Positions 22,985-33,205 of a stretch of 64,000 bases of DNA are shown here, one piece after another. The position numbers and the translations under genes are program-made. How positions within the stretch are numbered: the first letter of the stretch is position 1; every line of letters starts with the position of its first letter. Origin of the DNA: Euleptes europaea (Eukaryota > Chordata > Lepidosauria > Squamata > Sphaerodactylidae); assembly GCF_029931775.1 (NCBI RefSeq), contig NC_079312.1, forward strand, positions 131,301,872-131,365,871, read 5' to 3'. Below the pieces are notes generated by a model, which saw only the letters and a program-made list of their open reading frames with translations, was not told the DNA's origin and did no database searches.

Positions 22985-24480
22985 TGCCTACTGCTAGTTT
23001 ATTTTAAGCTGGAAAAAAGCACTCTGGAGGCAGGCATGAGGGGGAAACATGGAAAATCCCTCCGTACAGAGGCTCTGAAAGCATTCAAATATTTGGGGGT
23101 CTCTTTTCATTATAATTTAAAATGGATTGCACACCGTAATCAGTCCCTAACCTTGGCCAAAAATAAGATGGCTGCAATAACTCGTTTTTACTATAAGAAG
23201 AGTAACCATTTTGTTCCGGCCACCTGTCAGGCTGTTATCTCGGTTTAGATGTTTCCTTTCGTTCCTTTGCTGAACCGTCCAGACTTCAAGGACGGTTCCA
23301 CATACCAAAGCCTGGGAACGCCACTCCTGAGAAATAATGCTCTGTTTATGCTTTGTAATCTCCCGCCGTTTCTATGCCTTATATTTCCAACTAACGAGCA
23401 AGACAACTCATAGCTGTCATCTTATCCTCAATGCACTGTATTGCCTATTTGACCAGTAAAAGCCATCTGCTTGGAATCTGATTGTCTCTGTGGTGATTTC
23501 TGGTTCGATGGGTCAAGAGCTCACACCACCTTACAGATTTTCCAAGCCACTGTGATTCCGCAACTTTTGTATGGAATCCCAGTTTGGATCCAGGGTTTTA
23601 ATAAAGTGGAGCGTCTCAGGGCAGTTTTTTTGAGACGCATCCTTGGCGTCACAAACTCTGTTTGTTATTTCTCTCTGTGCGCTGAGCTGGGACTGCACAC
23701 GATAGAATCTGGTGCTTGGATCACTACTATCAAATACTGGTTACGCTCTCATTTTCGATCCCCCCCAAGTAGTTTATTGGCAGCTTTACATACTGACTCA
23801 ACTGTTTCTAGATGGTCTCGGCTTATCTTAAATAGGATCAGATCACTCGGGATTGATCTTGATTCCTTGTCCAATTCCAGTGAATTATATATTTTTAGGT
23901 CAATCCAAAAAAGGATATGGGACAGTGATTCCCAAATAATAAAAGCCGGTGCTGAAGGTATCTGCTCCCCTCGTTTTTTAGGCCTTTCTTATCAAACAAA
24001 CTCTATGGCCCAGTATTTTTTAACTTAACTATACCCTCTCACCGTAGAGCATTTTTGTTGGCCAGATTTAATATATTCCCTTCAGCTGTTGTTAGTGGTA
24101 GATACAAGGGAATACCACGCGAAGCAAGATATTGTAGGTGTCAATGCAAAGAACCTGACACAATACAACATATTCTCTTGTACTGTCCACTTTTCACACA
24201 GCTTCGATGCAGCTTAATTAGCTCCCTTCCTCAATTTACTATTGCAATGACTACTGGAAACATAGCCCATTTATTGGATGACAAAAGCTTTGAAGTTGCC
24301 ACTCAAGTAGCCGAGTTCCTGGCCAAGGTCCTAAAAGAGGGAGAAAGAAGGAGGGGAACCCTCATTTAATTGTTTATTATAATATTTACCGATGAACTGT
24401 GTATTTTTTTTTTTAGATCCATATCTAGCTGCTTTACATGTTTGTTTTGTTACTGTTAATGCCAATAAAGGTTCTGTTTT
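22985..24480 (+). mobile_element. LINE of unassigned clade, C-terminal RT region and 3' tail
   Basis: The coding strings seen are AFKYLGVSFHYNLKW (end of the RT domain), QLLYGIPVWIQGFNKVERLR, FLRRILGVTNS, WITTIKYWLR, and a final RYCRCQCKEPDTIQHILLYC motif resembling a Cys/His knuckle (C-x-C...H-x4-C). About 100 bp of 3' UTR with AATAAAGG end it near 24480. The frame shifts near 24030, so it is a dead 5'-truncated copy. A solo LTR splits it at 23225-23525. A second copy of the family lies reversed at 29815-30305. R4/Dong- or RTE-like affinity is possible; I could not decide. Confidence 0.75.
23225..23525 (+). mobile_element. Solo LTR (retroviral/LTR-retrotransposon fossil) in a LINE
   Basis: A 301-bp block begins TGTCAGGC and ends GCTCACA (TG...CA ends). 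It is bracketed by the 5-bp direct repeat CCACC (23220-23224 and 23526-23530). LINE coding sequence is continuous in sense on either side. No internal region is present, so this is a solo LTR left by recombination. Five-base duplications occur in several LTR groups, so the family is not fixed. Intact ends and an exact duplication suggest moderate age. The orientation is not certain. Confidence 0.8.
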
Positions 24481-24554
24481 CTGTTTTATGTTTTCTGGCT
24501 CTGAAAGCTCCACAGCTAGCTGCCCCCATGTGGAATCAACCAACATCACTGGAG

Positions 24555-24753
24555 CCTTATGCATGGGGATTTCACCCGGGCTTTGCTAAGGGAAGGTGAA
24601 AGTCTGGTTAACAGAGGAATGGGAAGACCCGGACATTGTGAGGGCTGGCAGTGAGGCCATCTCTAATGGATGGAAAACTCATGCATAACTCCAAGGAACC
24701 ACCAAGACAGACCGGAGGCGAACGTGAGTGAAAGTACCCATGCATAAACGACC
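24555..24753 (-). mobile_element. Inverted-repeat element, family D short form
   Basis: About 199 bp, reverse of the first third of the elements at 19868 and 50030, with inverted ends CCTTATGCATGGGGATTTCA and (reverse) GGTCGTTTATGCATGGGTAC. It shows that the short form exists alone. Confidence 0.7.
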
Positions 24754-26261
24754 ACAGACTGCTTATACTGACTCAGACCCACTGACTCCCTCACGCCTAG
24801 TATTGTCTGATCTGACTGGAAACACCCCTCCAAGATCTTGGGCAGTGGGGAGTTGTTTACTCTGGGAGCGGTTGAAGACTGAACCTGGGCCTCCTGCGTG
24901 CACAGCTTGTGATCTATCACTGAGTTACAGCCTTTCCCAAGCAACACTTTTCTTCTCTCCTTCCAGCTATTAACAGGCTGACCAAATTCAGCTAGTGGGT
25001 GACAGAGAACATTGAATGGGGAGACCCACGCAGCACATTACAATTCTGCCACACTCCATAGCTTCAGGCCCGATGCTTCCCTCTTCTCCTGTCATCCTAC
25101 CATTATAGTATGGTTCACTGAAAGTTTAGGGAAATTTTTAAAAAGAAAGAACTGACTGATGATACCGTCTGTGCAGCAGTACATTTTAGCCCTTCAAATT
25201 TTGACAATGACTAGAACACTGTGGGTGAAAAGATTAAAATCTAGAACTGGGAAGCAAGTGTCTTCTTACATTGAATGTTGTTTTATTTTATTTTTCTGTG
25301 TTTTAAGAAGTGGAATGATCCTTCAAACAGCCAAATTTATTCTGGACAGGATATGGTTTCTTAGTCTCGCAATGAAAACAAGCTGCAGTGTCCAACAAAA
25401 GGCTAAAAGGTTTGACATGAAAATGCCAGAATGGCACTCGCCGGCGTTATCCAAAACTAGATTATTCCCAGAGCAGGCGGTTGTTTCCAGAAAGACAATT
25501 TGAACTCCACTGTGTAAAGTGAGCTCCCCCCTAATTGCATGCTGATCAAATTAAGCCCTTTTGTTCTAGCAAATGGAAATACAACAAAAGGGCCCTGTGA
25601 TTTCTGGAGGTTGATCATTAAATTGCCAGGGCACTCTGGGCCTGCGTAACAGCAAGTAGCAGTCAGTCGCCTTACCCACAGAGCTGCCGCCATTTGCATG
25701 ATGGGCAGATCATTAAACCGTTCCAGCACATCATCCTTCCACTCCAGTCCTACTTCAGGCTTTGCAGGTTAAGAGGAACTCTTCCAGATTCCTAGGGCAG
25801 CCAATTTACAGAACGAGAACAAAGCCACCAGGGACTGAGGTAAGCTGAGGGATTGATACAACTGGAGTTGTCGGGAGTCTGTGAAGCTGAGCAGTCTGCG
25901 TTTGACTCATTCTATAGCATTTCTGTCTGTCTTCCCCCCTCCCAGCAGAACACTGTGTGTCTCTGAAATAAGAAGTTGAAAATAGAGTTGAGACATGATA
26001 TTGTTACTCTCTCCTATTCCCCACATGTCAAATAAACAGGGCATACATCTGAAGCACACTTTGGGATCATCCGTAAAGAATGCCAGCTGTACACGGGCTC
26101 TTTTAAACATCCTGCCTCCACTCTTGTCATGCTTTGCCCCAAGGTGAGGATTATCTCTTTGTCTTCCACTCTCTCTCAATAGTGTGGTTCATTAAGAGTT
26201 TAGAAAAGTAAACATTAAAAAAATAAATAATTTGACTACACACGCATTTAGATATTGTAAA
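24754..26261. other. Unassigned intergenic DNA
   Basis: No gene or known repeat is recognised in about 1.5 kb. Confidence 0.5.
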
Positions 26262-26929
26262 TTTACGTTGGCTACATGAGCATACTAGAGAATTTCAGAA
26301 AAAACCAGCATGTGTTTATCTTGATTACAGTAAAGCTTTTCACTGTGTGGACCATGAAAAGCCATGGTTGGTTTTAAAAGAAATGGGTATGCCCATTTAC
26401 GGCCACTGTGGACCACCAAAAAGACAAATAAGCGGGTTCTAGATCAAATCAAATCCTGAACTGTCCCTAGAAGCTCAAATGACCAAACTAAGACGATCGG
26501 ACTTTGGCCACATTGTGACAAGACTCGCTGGAAAAGACAATAATTGGGGAAGGGCTGTGGCTCAGTGGTAGAGCATCTGCTTGGCATGCAGAAGGTTCCA
26601 GATTCAATCCCCGGCATCTTCAGTCAAAGGGACTAGACAAGTAGGTCCTGAGACCCTGGAGAGCTGCTGCTGGTCTGAGCAGACTAATGGTTTTGATGGA
26701 CCAAGGGTCTGATTCAGGATAAGGCAGCGACATGTGTTCATGTGCTGGGAACAGTTGCAGGCAGCAGCAGAAGAGGAAGACCCAGCATGAGATGGATTGA
26801 TTCAGTAGCCACAGCCCTCAGTTTGCAAGACCCGAACAAGGCTGCTAACAATAGGATGTTTTGGAGGTCATTAACTCATAGGGTCACCATAAGTTGGAAG
26901 CGACTTGATGGCACTTCACACGCACATAT
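26262..26929 (+). mobile_element. RTE-BovB LINE, internally deleted, split by a SINE
   Basis: It begins in the RT domain (VYLDYSKAFHCVDHEKPW, the conserved YxKAFDxVDH block). After GMPIYG it jumps straight to the C-terminal part (CCACCAAAAAGACAAATAAG), so several hundred codons are missing. A tRNA-Ala SINE separates 26544 from 26744. The right part carries GGAAGACCCAGCATGAGATG and ends CTTGATGGCACTTCACACGC. Confidence 0.88.
26545..26743 (+). mobile_element. tRNA-Ala-headed SINE (family C) nested in BovB
   Basis: Full-length head (GGGCTGTGGCTCAGTGGTAG, B box GATTCAATCCCCGGCAT) and body, ending CATGTGTTCATGT. The BovB sequence on the two sides (AGACAATAAT and GCTGGGAA) abuts without a visible target duplication, which is unusual for a SINE. 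Confidence 0.88.
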
Positions 26930-26950
26930 TTATGGACAGTCCCTTTAGCA

Positions 26951-27171
26951 CCCTGGTTGACACCTCTGGGTTGGGTAATTCCTGGAGATTTGGGGGGTGG
27001 AGCCTGAGGAGGGGATGGTTTGGGGCGGGAGGGGGACCTCAGCAGGATATAATGCTATAGAATCCATCCTCCAAAGTAGCCATTTTCTCCAGGGAAACTG
27101 ATCTTCTTCAGCTGGAGATAAATTACAATAGTGTGAGATCTCCAGGTGCCACCTGGAGGTTGGCAACACTA
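26951..27171 (+). mobile_element. hAT-type MITE, family A, GCTATAGAATCC subfamily
   Basis: 221 bp between exact CTTTAGCA octamers (26943-26950 and 27172-27179). It has the TTCCTGGAGATTTGG 5' variant and a GATATAATGCTATAGAATCC middle, the same subfamily that gave rise to the tandem array at 45501-47024. Confidence 0.88.
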
Positions 27172-27179
27172 CTTTAGCA

Positions 27180-28299
27180 CAGCATCTCCTGCAAGGCCGC
27201 AACATAACATCCCTATCACCTGATTCAAGGCAGCTTGGGGACTGAACCCCCTTCTTTTATGGGGCAAGTGCATGTTTTTATAGGGTTTAAGAGTGAAGTT
27301 AGCCTAGCAGTATCTTCAAACTGCAAATTTATACAACCCTACTTGACAGAGTCAGCCTCAATAAACTCATCAAACTGATTTCAGAGTATAGGGTCAGAAT
27401 TTAAGGTACTTGACTGAGGTTTAATATTCAGAGTCTGATATCCCAATTCAACCAAAAGAGAGCATGTTTGGTCAAACCTGAAAATAAAAACAGCAGCCAA
27501 GTGAAGGGGGTAAAGGGGTTTGTATTGTCCCATGCCAAGATTTTTCTAAAAATATTTTACATCTGTTCTTAATGCTTCACACTGATCATATTTTATCAGT
27601 GAAGTAACAGGCTGAGAATACCCAGGGGAGTGTGGTTTATCCTTCTGACTCCTAAATGCTTTGCCTTCTGCACAGCTAGCTTTCTCCGCTAAAATAAAGC
27701 CAGAGGAACAAAAAGCCACAAAAACAGTTTGTTTGACCAGGCCCGCTCGAGCCACTACACTTTTCTGGAACAATCACTTCAGCAGGATTTTACAGTTTAA
27801 CAAAACTTTTTTTTATGCTACTCACGAGAGGAATGCAGCCAACATTGTCCATTCAATTTAAATCAACTTGCTGATGACCAAAAAAGAAAAAAAAGTGCTG
27901 AACCAGACTGTTTGCTTCATTGGTTTCAGAACTAGACGTTCAAACTCTGAGGTATTTCTTACTCTAACGTTAACAGAACTGTCTAGCATATCAGAGGTCC
28001 AAAACCAATCCAATTGCACAATGTGCGCAAACAGGTGGGTATGAGTTGCATGGTGCCATTTTCAAAATGGCCCTGGGTTGTTTGAAACTCAGTTATTTTT
28101 AACATTTCAGTTAAAGCACAGGCTACTGATGAACACTGCAAAATGTCTGTTTTTTCACAACTGATGTACCATTCACACAACTGGCAAGCAGCAGCTGAGA
28201 AACTACGATGAGAATTTGGCAGGAGTCGGACACAGTCTCAAAGTAAGGGCTCAGCTGTTCATTACAGCCAGAGCAAGAGGAAGATGTTCCCTCTAGCAT
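27180..28299. other. Unassigned intergenic DNA
   Basis: Nothing recognisable. Confidence 0.5.
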
Positions 28300-28674
28300 T
28301 CGAGTAGGGTTGTGCCTATCGATAAACCCAAACTGAAAATAAACCCAAAATTAGCCATTTCGGCAGTATTCGGTTTTTGGTTTTACTGAATACCTAAACC
28401 TGGGAATCTGCCCGAAGCCGAATAGGCAATCTCCAAATCAGCCGAATAAGCATTTGACTTTTTTTGGCTTTGGCTTTCTTCAGTCTTTTCCCTATGGGAT
28501 TTTGTAAATGAACTCTGAGGGAGGCATTTTTGGAGGTAGAGTTCCCAAATTTTCAGGGTAGCTTCAAGGGACTCTCCTTGCATGAACCCCAAAGTTTGGT
28601 GAAGATTGGGTCAGGGGGTCTGATTTTATGAGGTCTAAAGGGGTCGCTCCCCCTCCTCCGTAGAGAAGCATTGT
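28300..28674. repeat. Possible interspersed repeat, unassigned
   Basis: TTCCCTATGGGATTTTGTAA, GGAGGCATTTTTGGAGGTAG and AGGGTAGCTTCAAGGGACTC are phrases I associate with a common squamate repeat. There is no second copy in this window to prove it. Confidence 0.3.
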
Positions 28675-28974
28675 AAAGAAGAGTTGGTTTTTATATGCTG
28701 ACTTTCTCTACCACTTAAGGAAGAAGCAAACCAGCTTACAATCACCTTCCCTTCCCCACAACAGACACCCTGTGAGGTAGGTGGGGCAGAGAGAGCTGTG
28801 ACTAGCTCAAGGTCACCCAGTTGGCTTCATGTGTAGGAGTGGGGAAATAAATCCAATTCATCAGATTAGCATCCGCCGCTCATGTGAAGGAGTGGGGAAT
28901 CAAACCCGGTTCTCCAGCTCAGAGTCCACTGCTCCAAACCACTGCTCTTAACCACTACAACACCACTGGCTCTC
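28675..28974 (-). mobile_element. tRNA-headed SINE (family B)
   Basis: Reversed copy from AAGAAGAGTTGGTTTTTATA to CACTGGCTCTCC. It has a duplicated middle block (GGAGTGGGGAAATAAATCC and GGAGTGGGGAATCAAACCC), the longer family variant. Confidence 0.85.
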
Positions 28975-29090
28975 CGCAACTGCTGGCAGACAATTCAGAG
29001 GATGGAAGGTGAAGGATGGGGTTGACAGTTCAGGCTTACACCCACCGCAGAGGGAAGTGTGCATGTAGAAATTGGAAGTGATGGAGGAGA

Positions 29091-29720
29091 TACTATTTAT
29101 TTAATAAAATTTATATCCCACTTTTCGCCCCTCACGAAGGCTACCAAGGCAGCTAACAAATTAATACATTAAAACAATTAAAACCAGAACTTACATACAT
29201 ACAAAAACATAACAACAATTAAAACATTGGGCAAGAAGGAGGGTTCACTGAGGGAATGCCTAACAAAACAAAAAAGAAAAAGTAAAGTTTTCACCCACTG
29301 GTGGAAGATGGCAAAAGAAGGGGATGGACGAGTCTCTCAGGGGAAAGAGTTCCAGAGTTTTGGTGCCATAACCAAAAAGGCTGTCTCCCAGGTTAGCACC
29401 CACCTAATCTCAGAAGGCAGGAGCACCCAAAGCAGACCTCTGAAGATGACCATTGTGATTGCATAAACTCATAACAGAATAGGCACCAGGACCTTGAATT
29501 GTACCTGGAAACAAAGTGGGAGCCAGTGTAGATAGTGATATGGTCCCGAGAACCCACACCAGTCAACATCCTGGCTGCAGCATTCTGCACCAATTGGAGT
29601 TTCTAAACACTTCTCAAGGGCAGCCCCATGTAGAGCACATAGTAGTAATCTAGTCTAGATGTAACCAGGGATGTAACCACTCTTCTTTCTACTGCAAATG
29701 AGTGTACAGGTTATATTATT
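29091..29720 (-). mobile_element. L2-type LINE, 3' end
   Basis: On the minus strand, VTSRLDYYYVLYMGLPL and LVQNAAARMLTGVGSRDHI are the L2 signature near the end of the RT protein. Codons decay after that, and a long 3' part follows down to an AATAAATAG-like tail at 29091. It is inactive, with internal stops. Confidence 0.8.
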
Positions 29721-29814
29721 GACCACACATTAACAAAACAGGTGGGTAATTTGTTCTGGATTTTCCTTTCCTTTTTTCCCTTAGAAGCTCCTTGATCCAT
29801 TGATCACGAGCAGC

Positions 29815-30305
29815 ACATATCTAGTGTTTGCGGGATGTAAGGACTGAAACAAATCTTGTCACTGACAATGTAGCCTTGGGATCCCAATCTCTTAGTAGAA
29901 AAGGCATTATGTCAGACACAGAAGCATTAGATTTGTATGTTAAAAGGGGGGAGATATAATGTGATCGAAGTTCCTCGTAAAAGCGGCATTCCAAAAGGGC
30001 ATGAGTTAGTGAAATCAATAGAGCCAGAAGAGCAAGGACAGGTCCCGTCTGGATATGGTATATTCAAAATTCTGCCCTGCATAACCAGAGGGGTTAGCAT
30101 TCAATCTAGCTAAACAGAAGGCTCTAGAAAGATGAAGAGTTGTCAAATAATATGTATAAGCAGGCAAACCATGTGGTGGTGGTATTCCGAAGAACTGGGA
30201 TGAACAAACGCAGCGAGCACGAAAAGTAGTGCTGTTATAATCAAGCTCTTTAATACGCTTTTTAATTTTGGTGAAGCTCTGGATTTTCACCAGCATGTGG
30301 TGTCA
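29815..30305 (-). mobile_element. LINE of unassigned clade, C-terminal fragment
   Basis: The minus-strand reading gives FFGIPPPHGLPAYTYYLTTL and AFCLARLNANPSGYAG, then HALLECRFYEELRSHYISPL. This parallels FLGLSYQTNSMAQYF, LLARFNIFPSAVVSGRYKG and HILLYCPLFTQLRCS of the copy at 22985-24480, so it is the same family. The two frames are offset near 30017. Confidence 0.65.
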
Positions 30306-31379
30306 TTTTGGCCTGGCTTGTTTTTGTGAATTCACATAGAAAGGTTGTGTGTAAACTATAATTTACAAACAGGACCTTGACTATATACTGTGCCACTGCA
30401 CTATTTACCAAGCCATAAATTAGTCAGTACAGGTATTACAAATGTATATCTGACTGAAGCCACACAAGGACTGATGGTGGCACCTCTATGCACTATGAAT
30501 TGGGCATAATAGATTTATTTTCTAACCCACTTTTTAAGCCAACGCATTAGACTGAAAAGCATAAGCATCTCCCCACCCATTTTCTTCTTTATATAAACTT
30601 ATTTCAAGCAGCACTAAATCTATTAAATATGTGGAGTGTTTGGATTGGAACCAGGTTGCAGATGTGGCGCACAAGCTCATTAGCCAATGACTTATCGTCT
30701 TACGTGTTCAGACAAATTTTTGGCAATCCCTTTCCTCACTGATCGGTATAACTACACTTGAAATTCAAATGATGGTGATGGTGGCTGAGACATTCGACTA
30801 CACGCAGTGTGAGCTGGAGTGTGTTTACGCGGTGTGGGATTTCAGCTTCGGTCCCAAGCACTGCAAGGGGAGTCATGGGAGGGGGAGGGCGAATCCCCTT
30901 TCACTCTCCTGTTACCAAAGCCTTCTGTGTCCCCTCCCCCCCTTGCGTTCGTATCAGTGGATCCAAAAGAACAGTGTGGGAAGTGAATGGGAGTTTGCAG
31001 TTTGGGGGGTAATTGATAATAATCTCCCTCCCCTCCCTCCAGACAAAAAATGCTGTTCTGTCAGAGGTGCTGGTGTTGCACCATACAATGAAGTTTTAGA
31101 AGAGTGTTGTTGTACCTTCTTCCAAACACGGAGGCCTGGGATTTTTTTGCTGACACCTCACATATCGCATGAAGAACTGAACAAATAAATTGTAGTTGCC
31201 GTAAAGTAATGCCAGATAGGCTGACCCTATAAATCTTTAACTATTGCACAGTTAAAGCACCATTTTAACCCTCAAGCAGGACAGGGTGAAATGGTTCTGG
31301 CCCTTGCAAAGAAAACTTCTGATCCTTTTCTCTCAATACTCCCTCGTTGGCATTCTCGAGTGGTCTTTTGACTGCTAGC
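30306..31379. other. Unassigned intergenic DNA
   Basis: A 139-codon open frame at 30769-31188 (plus) has no recognisable domain and low-complexity surroundings; I do not call it a gene. Confidence 0.45.
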
Positions 31380-31384
31380 CATAA

Positions 31385-31535
31385 TTGTATCTAGAAAGGT
31401 AGACAGTGTGATGCACAGGTTAAAGTATTGGCTATGGACTGGGGAGACCTCTAGGTCAAATCCCCACTCAGCCTCAAAATTCTAAGGGTGATCTTGGGTC
31501 AGTTACCCTCTCTGAGCCTACCTTGCTTCATAGGT
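31385..31535 (+). mobile_element. MIR-like SINE, 5' and middle part
   Basis: A tRNA-like head (AGTGTGATGCACAGGTTAAA, GGTCAAATCCCCACTCAGCC) is followed by ATCTTGGGTCAGTTACCCTC and CTCTGAGCCTACC. The tail is cut off by the Penelope-type relic next to it. Confidence 0.6.
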
Positions 31536-31544
31536 CATAGATCA

Positions 31545-32060
31545 CGATGTTAGTCAGTCTGTAGCAGTAGAAAAGAGCAAGAGACCAGTAGCACCTTAAA
31601 AACTAACAAAATTTCTGGCAGGATATGAGCTTTCGTGAGTCACAGCTCACTTCTTTAGAAACAGCTAGTGTGAGTCCATCTGTCCTTAGGTAGAGAAGAG
31701 TGAATTCAGACACCCAATGGCAATAGCATGTAAATGTCAATAGCAGGTAAATGACATTAGCAAGCGTGATTGGATTAGGTGTGATATGCAGAGTAGTAGG
31801 TGTGGAGAAATCAGCATTGGTACGGAGACAGGAATCCTAGGTCTCTATTCAATCCAGGAGAATGCACTGTCTTGAGCTTCATTATTAGTTGTAATTCAGC
31901 AGTCTCTCTTTCTAATCTCCCTCTGAAATCCCTTTGTAAGAGAACTGCTACTCTTAAATCAGCGACTGAATGTCCTGGAAGGTTAAAATGTTGCTTTGTA
32001 GGGTTTTGTGAGGAGAAAATGAAGAAACACCCTGAGCTCCTTGGACAAACAGGGAGGAAT
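31545..32060 (-). mobile_element. Penelope-type terminal-repeat relic
   Basis: It opens with GTCAGTCTGTAGCAGTAGAA and CACCTTAAAAACTAACAAAA, then a decayed hammerhead-like core (31622-31661). AGTCCATCTGTCCTTAGGTA and CAGTCTCTCTTTCTAATCTC follow. The first 150 bp match 48836-48985 closely. No reading frame is left. Confidence 0.5.
31622..31661 (-). ncRNA. Decayed hammerhead-like motif
   Basis: Minus strand: CTAAAGA (core altered), A, GTGAGC-TGTG-ACTCAC (stem II), GAA, AGCT, C, ATATCC. The stem survives but the core does not match. Confidence 0.3.
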
Positions 32061-32129
32061 AAAAAATGGAATACATACATAGGCTGTCTATGACTGTATC
32101 TATGATCCTCCACTTCTCTATCAGGAACA

Positions 32130-32310
32130 CATAAGAGTTGGTGATACAGCGGCTGAGCCCAAAGTACTTTGTTCAAATCTTATGAACTTAGGTAAATCTC
32201 TGTCTGAAATATACTAGTACTACTCACTTACCTTACAATGTTGATGTAAGGATTAGTACAGTGCAAAGAAGTGGGTTGAACACTAGAAAGCACAGTTCTT
32301 AGTACATAAG
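32130..32310 (+). mobile_element. MIR-like SINE, diverged
   Basis: GTGATACAGCGGCTGAGCCC, TTCAAATCTTATGAACTTAG and CTTACCTTACAATGTTGATG follow the head-to-tail order of MIR-like SINEs. Very worn. Confidence 0.45.
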
Positions 32311-32919
32311 TTGTGATAGGCAGGGGCAAAAATAATATCGGCTGATAAGAAGTGCCAGGGCCAGCGAGCGTGTCCTTACATTGGCACCAAGACTGCATAC
32401 AAAGCTGTTATGCAGTGCTAAGATCGCTAGGTGTGGGACTGAGCCAACCCGCTGACTGGTCTTGGTTTCAATGGCTTGGATCCAACAAACTGTGAGAAGT
32501 CTGCTCATGGAACATGGGTTCCCCACTTTCACTTAAAATCCCTTCCCCAATGACCCTTAGAAACCACCCAGCTCTCTGCATTCTGCTTGTGCAGGGGCAA
32601 GTTTGGATCCCAGCCAATGTAACTTTTTTTTGTCCACAATAGACAATCTAAATCTTTTCCTAAACTAAATCCTACACTCAGTCATGGGTAAGTTTCAAAG
32701 AAAACACACTTTGTGGTGTGCAATTCCATAAGAACACGAGTACAATTGCATTAAAGATTCCTAACATCCTTTTCCACTTACACACGACACTTCCACACAG
32801 GGATGGGTGGTTTTTGTATTTTGTAATCCCCCCGCTCCCCCACACACTGTTCCCAGTGATCTGACAAGCCACAATTTCAGATAACACCTTAAAAAAGGAG
32901 ACATTCTCTTTCATTTAGA
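32311..32919. other. Unassigned intergenic DNA
   Basis: Nothing recognisable. Confidence 0.5.
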
Positions 32920-33205
32920 AGAAGAGTTGGTTTTTATATGCCGACTTTCTCTACCACTTAAGAATCAAACCAGCTTACAATCACCTTCCCTTCCCCACAA
33001 CAGACACCCTATGAGGTAGGTGGGGCTGAGAGAACTCTGACTAGCCCAAGGTCACCCAGCTGGCTTCATGTGTAGAAGTGGGGAAACCAACCCGGTTCAC
33101 CGGAGTAGCATCCACCACTCATGTGGAGGAGTGGGGAATCAAACCCAGTTCTCCACGTTGAGTCCACTGCTCCAAACCACCGCTCTTAACAACTAAGAGC
33201 GGCTC
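32920..33205 (-). mobile_element. tRNA-headed SINE (family B)
   Basis: Reversed copy with GAAGAGTTGGTTTTTATATG, CCCCACAACAGACACCCTAT, GGTCACCCAGCTGGCTTCAT and CCAAACCACCGCTCTTAACA. The head end is worn. Confidence 0.83.

Noticed and set aside
30769-31188. 139-codon open frame, plus strand
   Set aside because: No domain, an isolated position and poly-purine/pyrimidine stretches; most likely chance.
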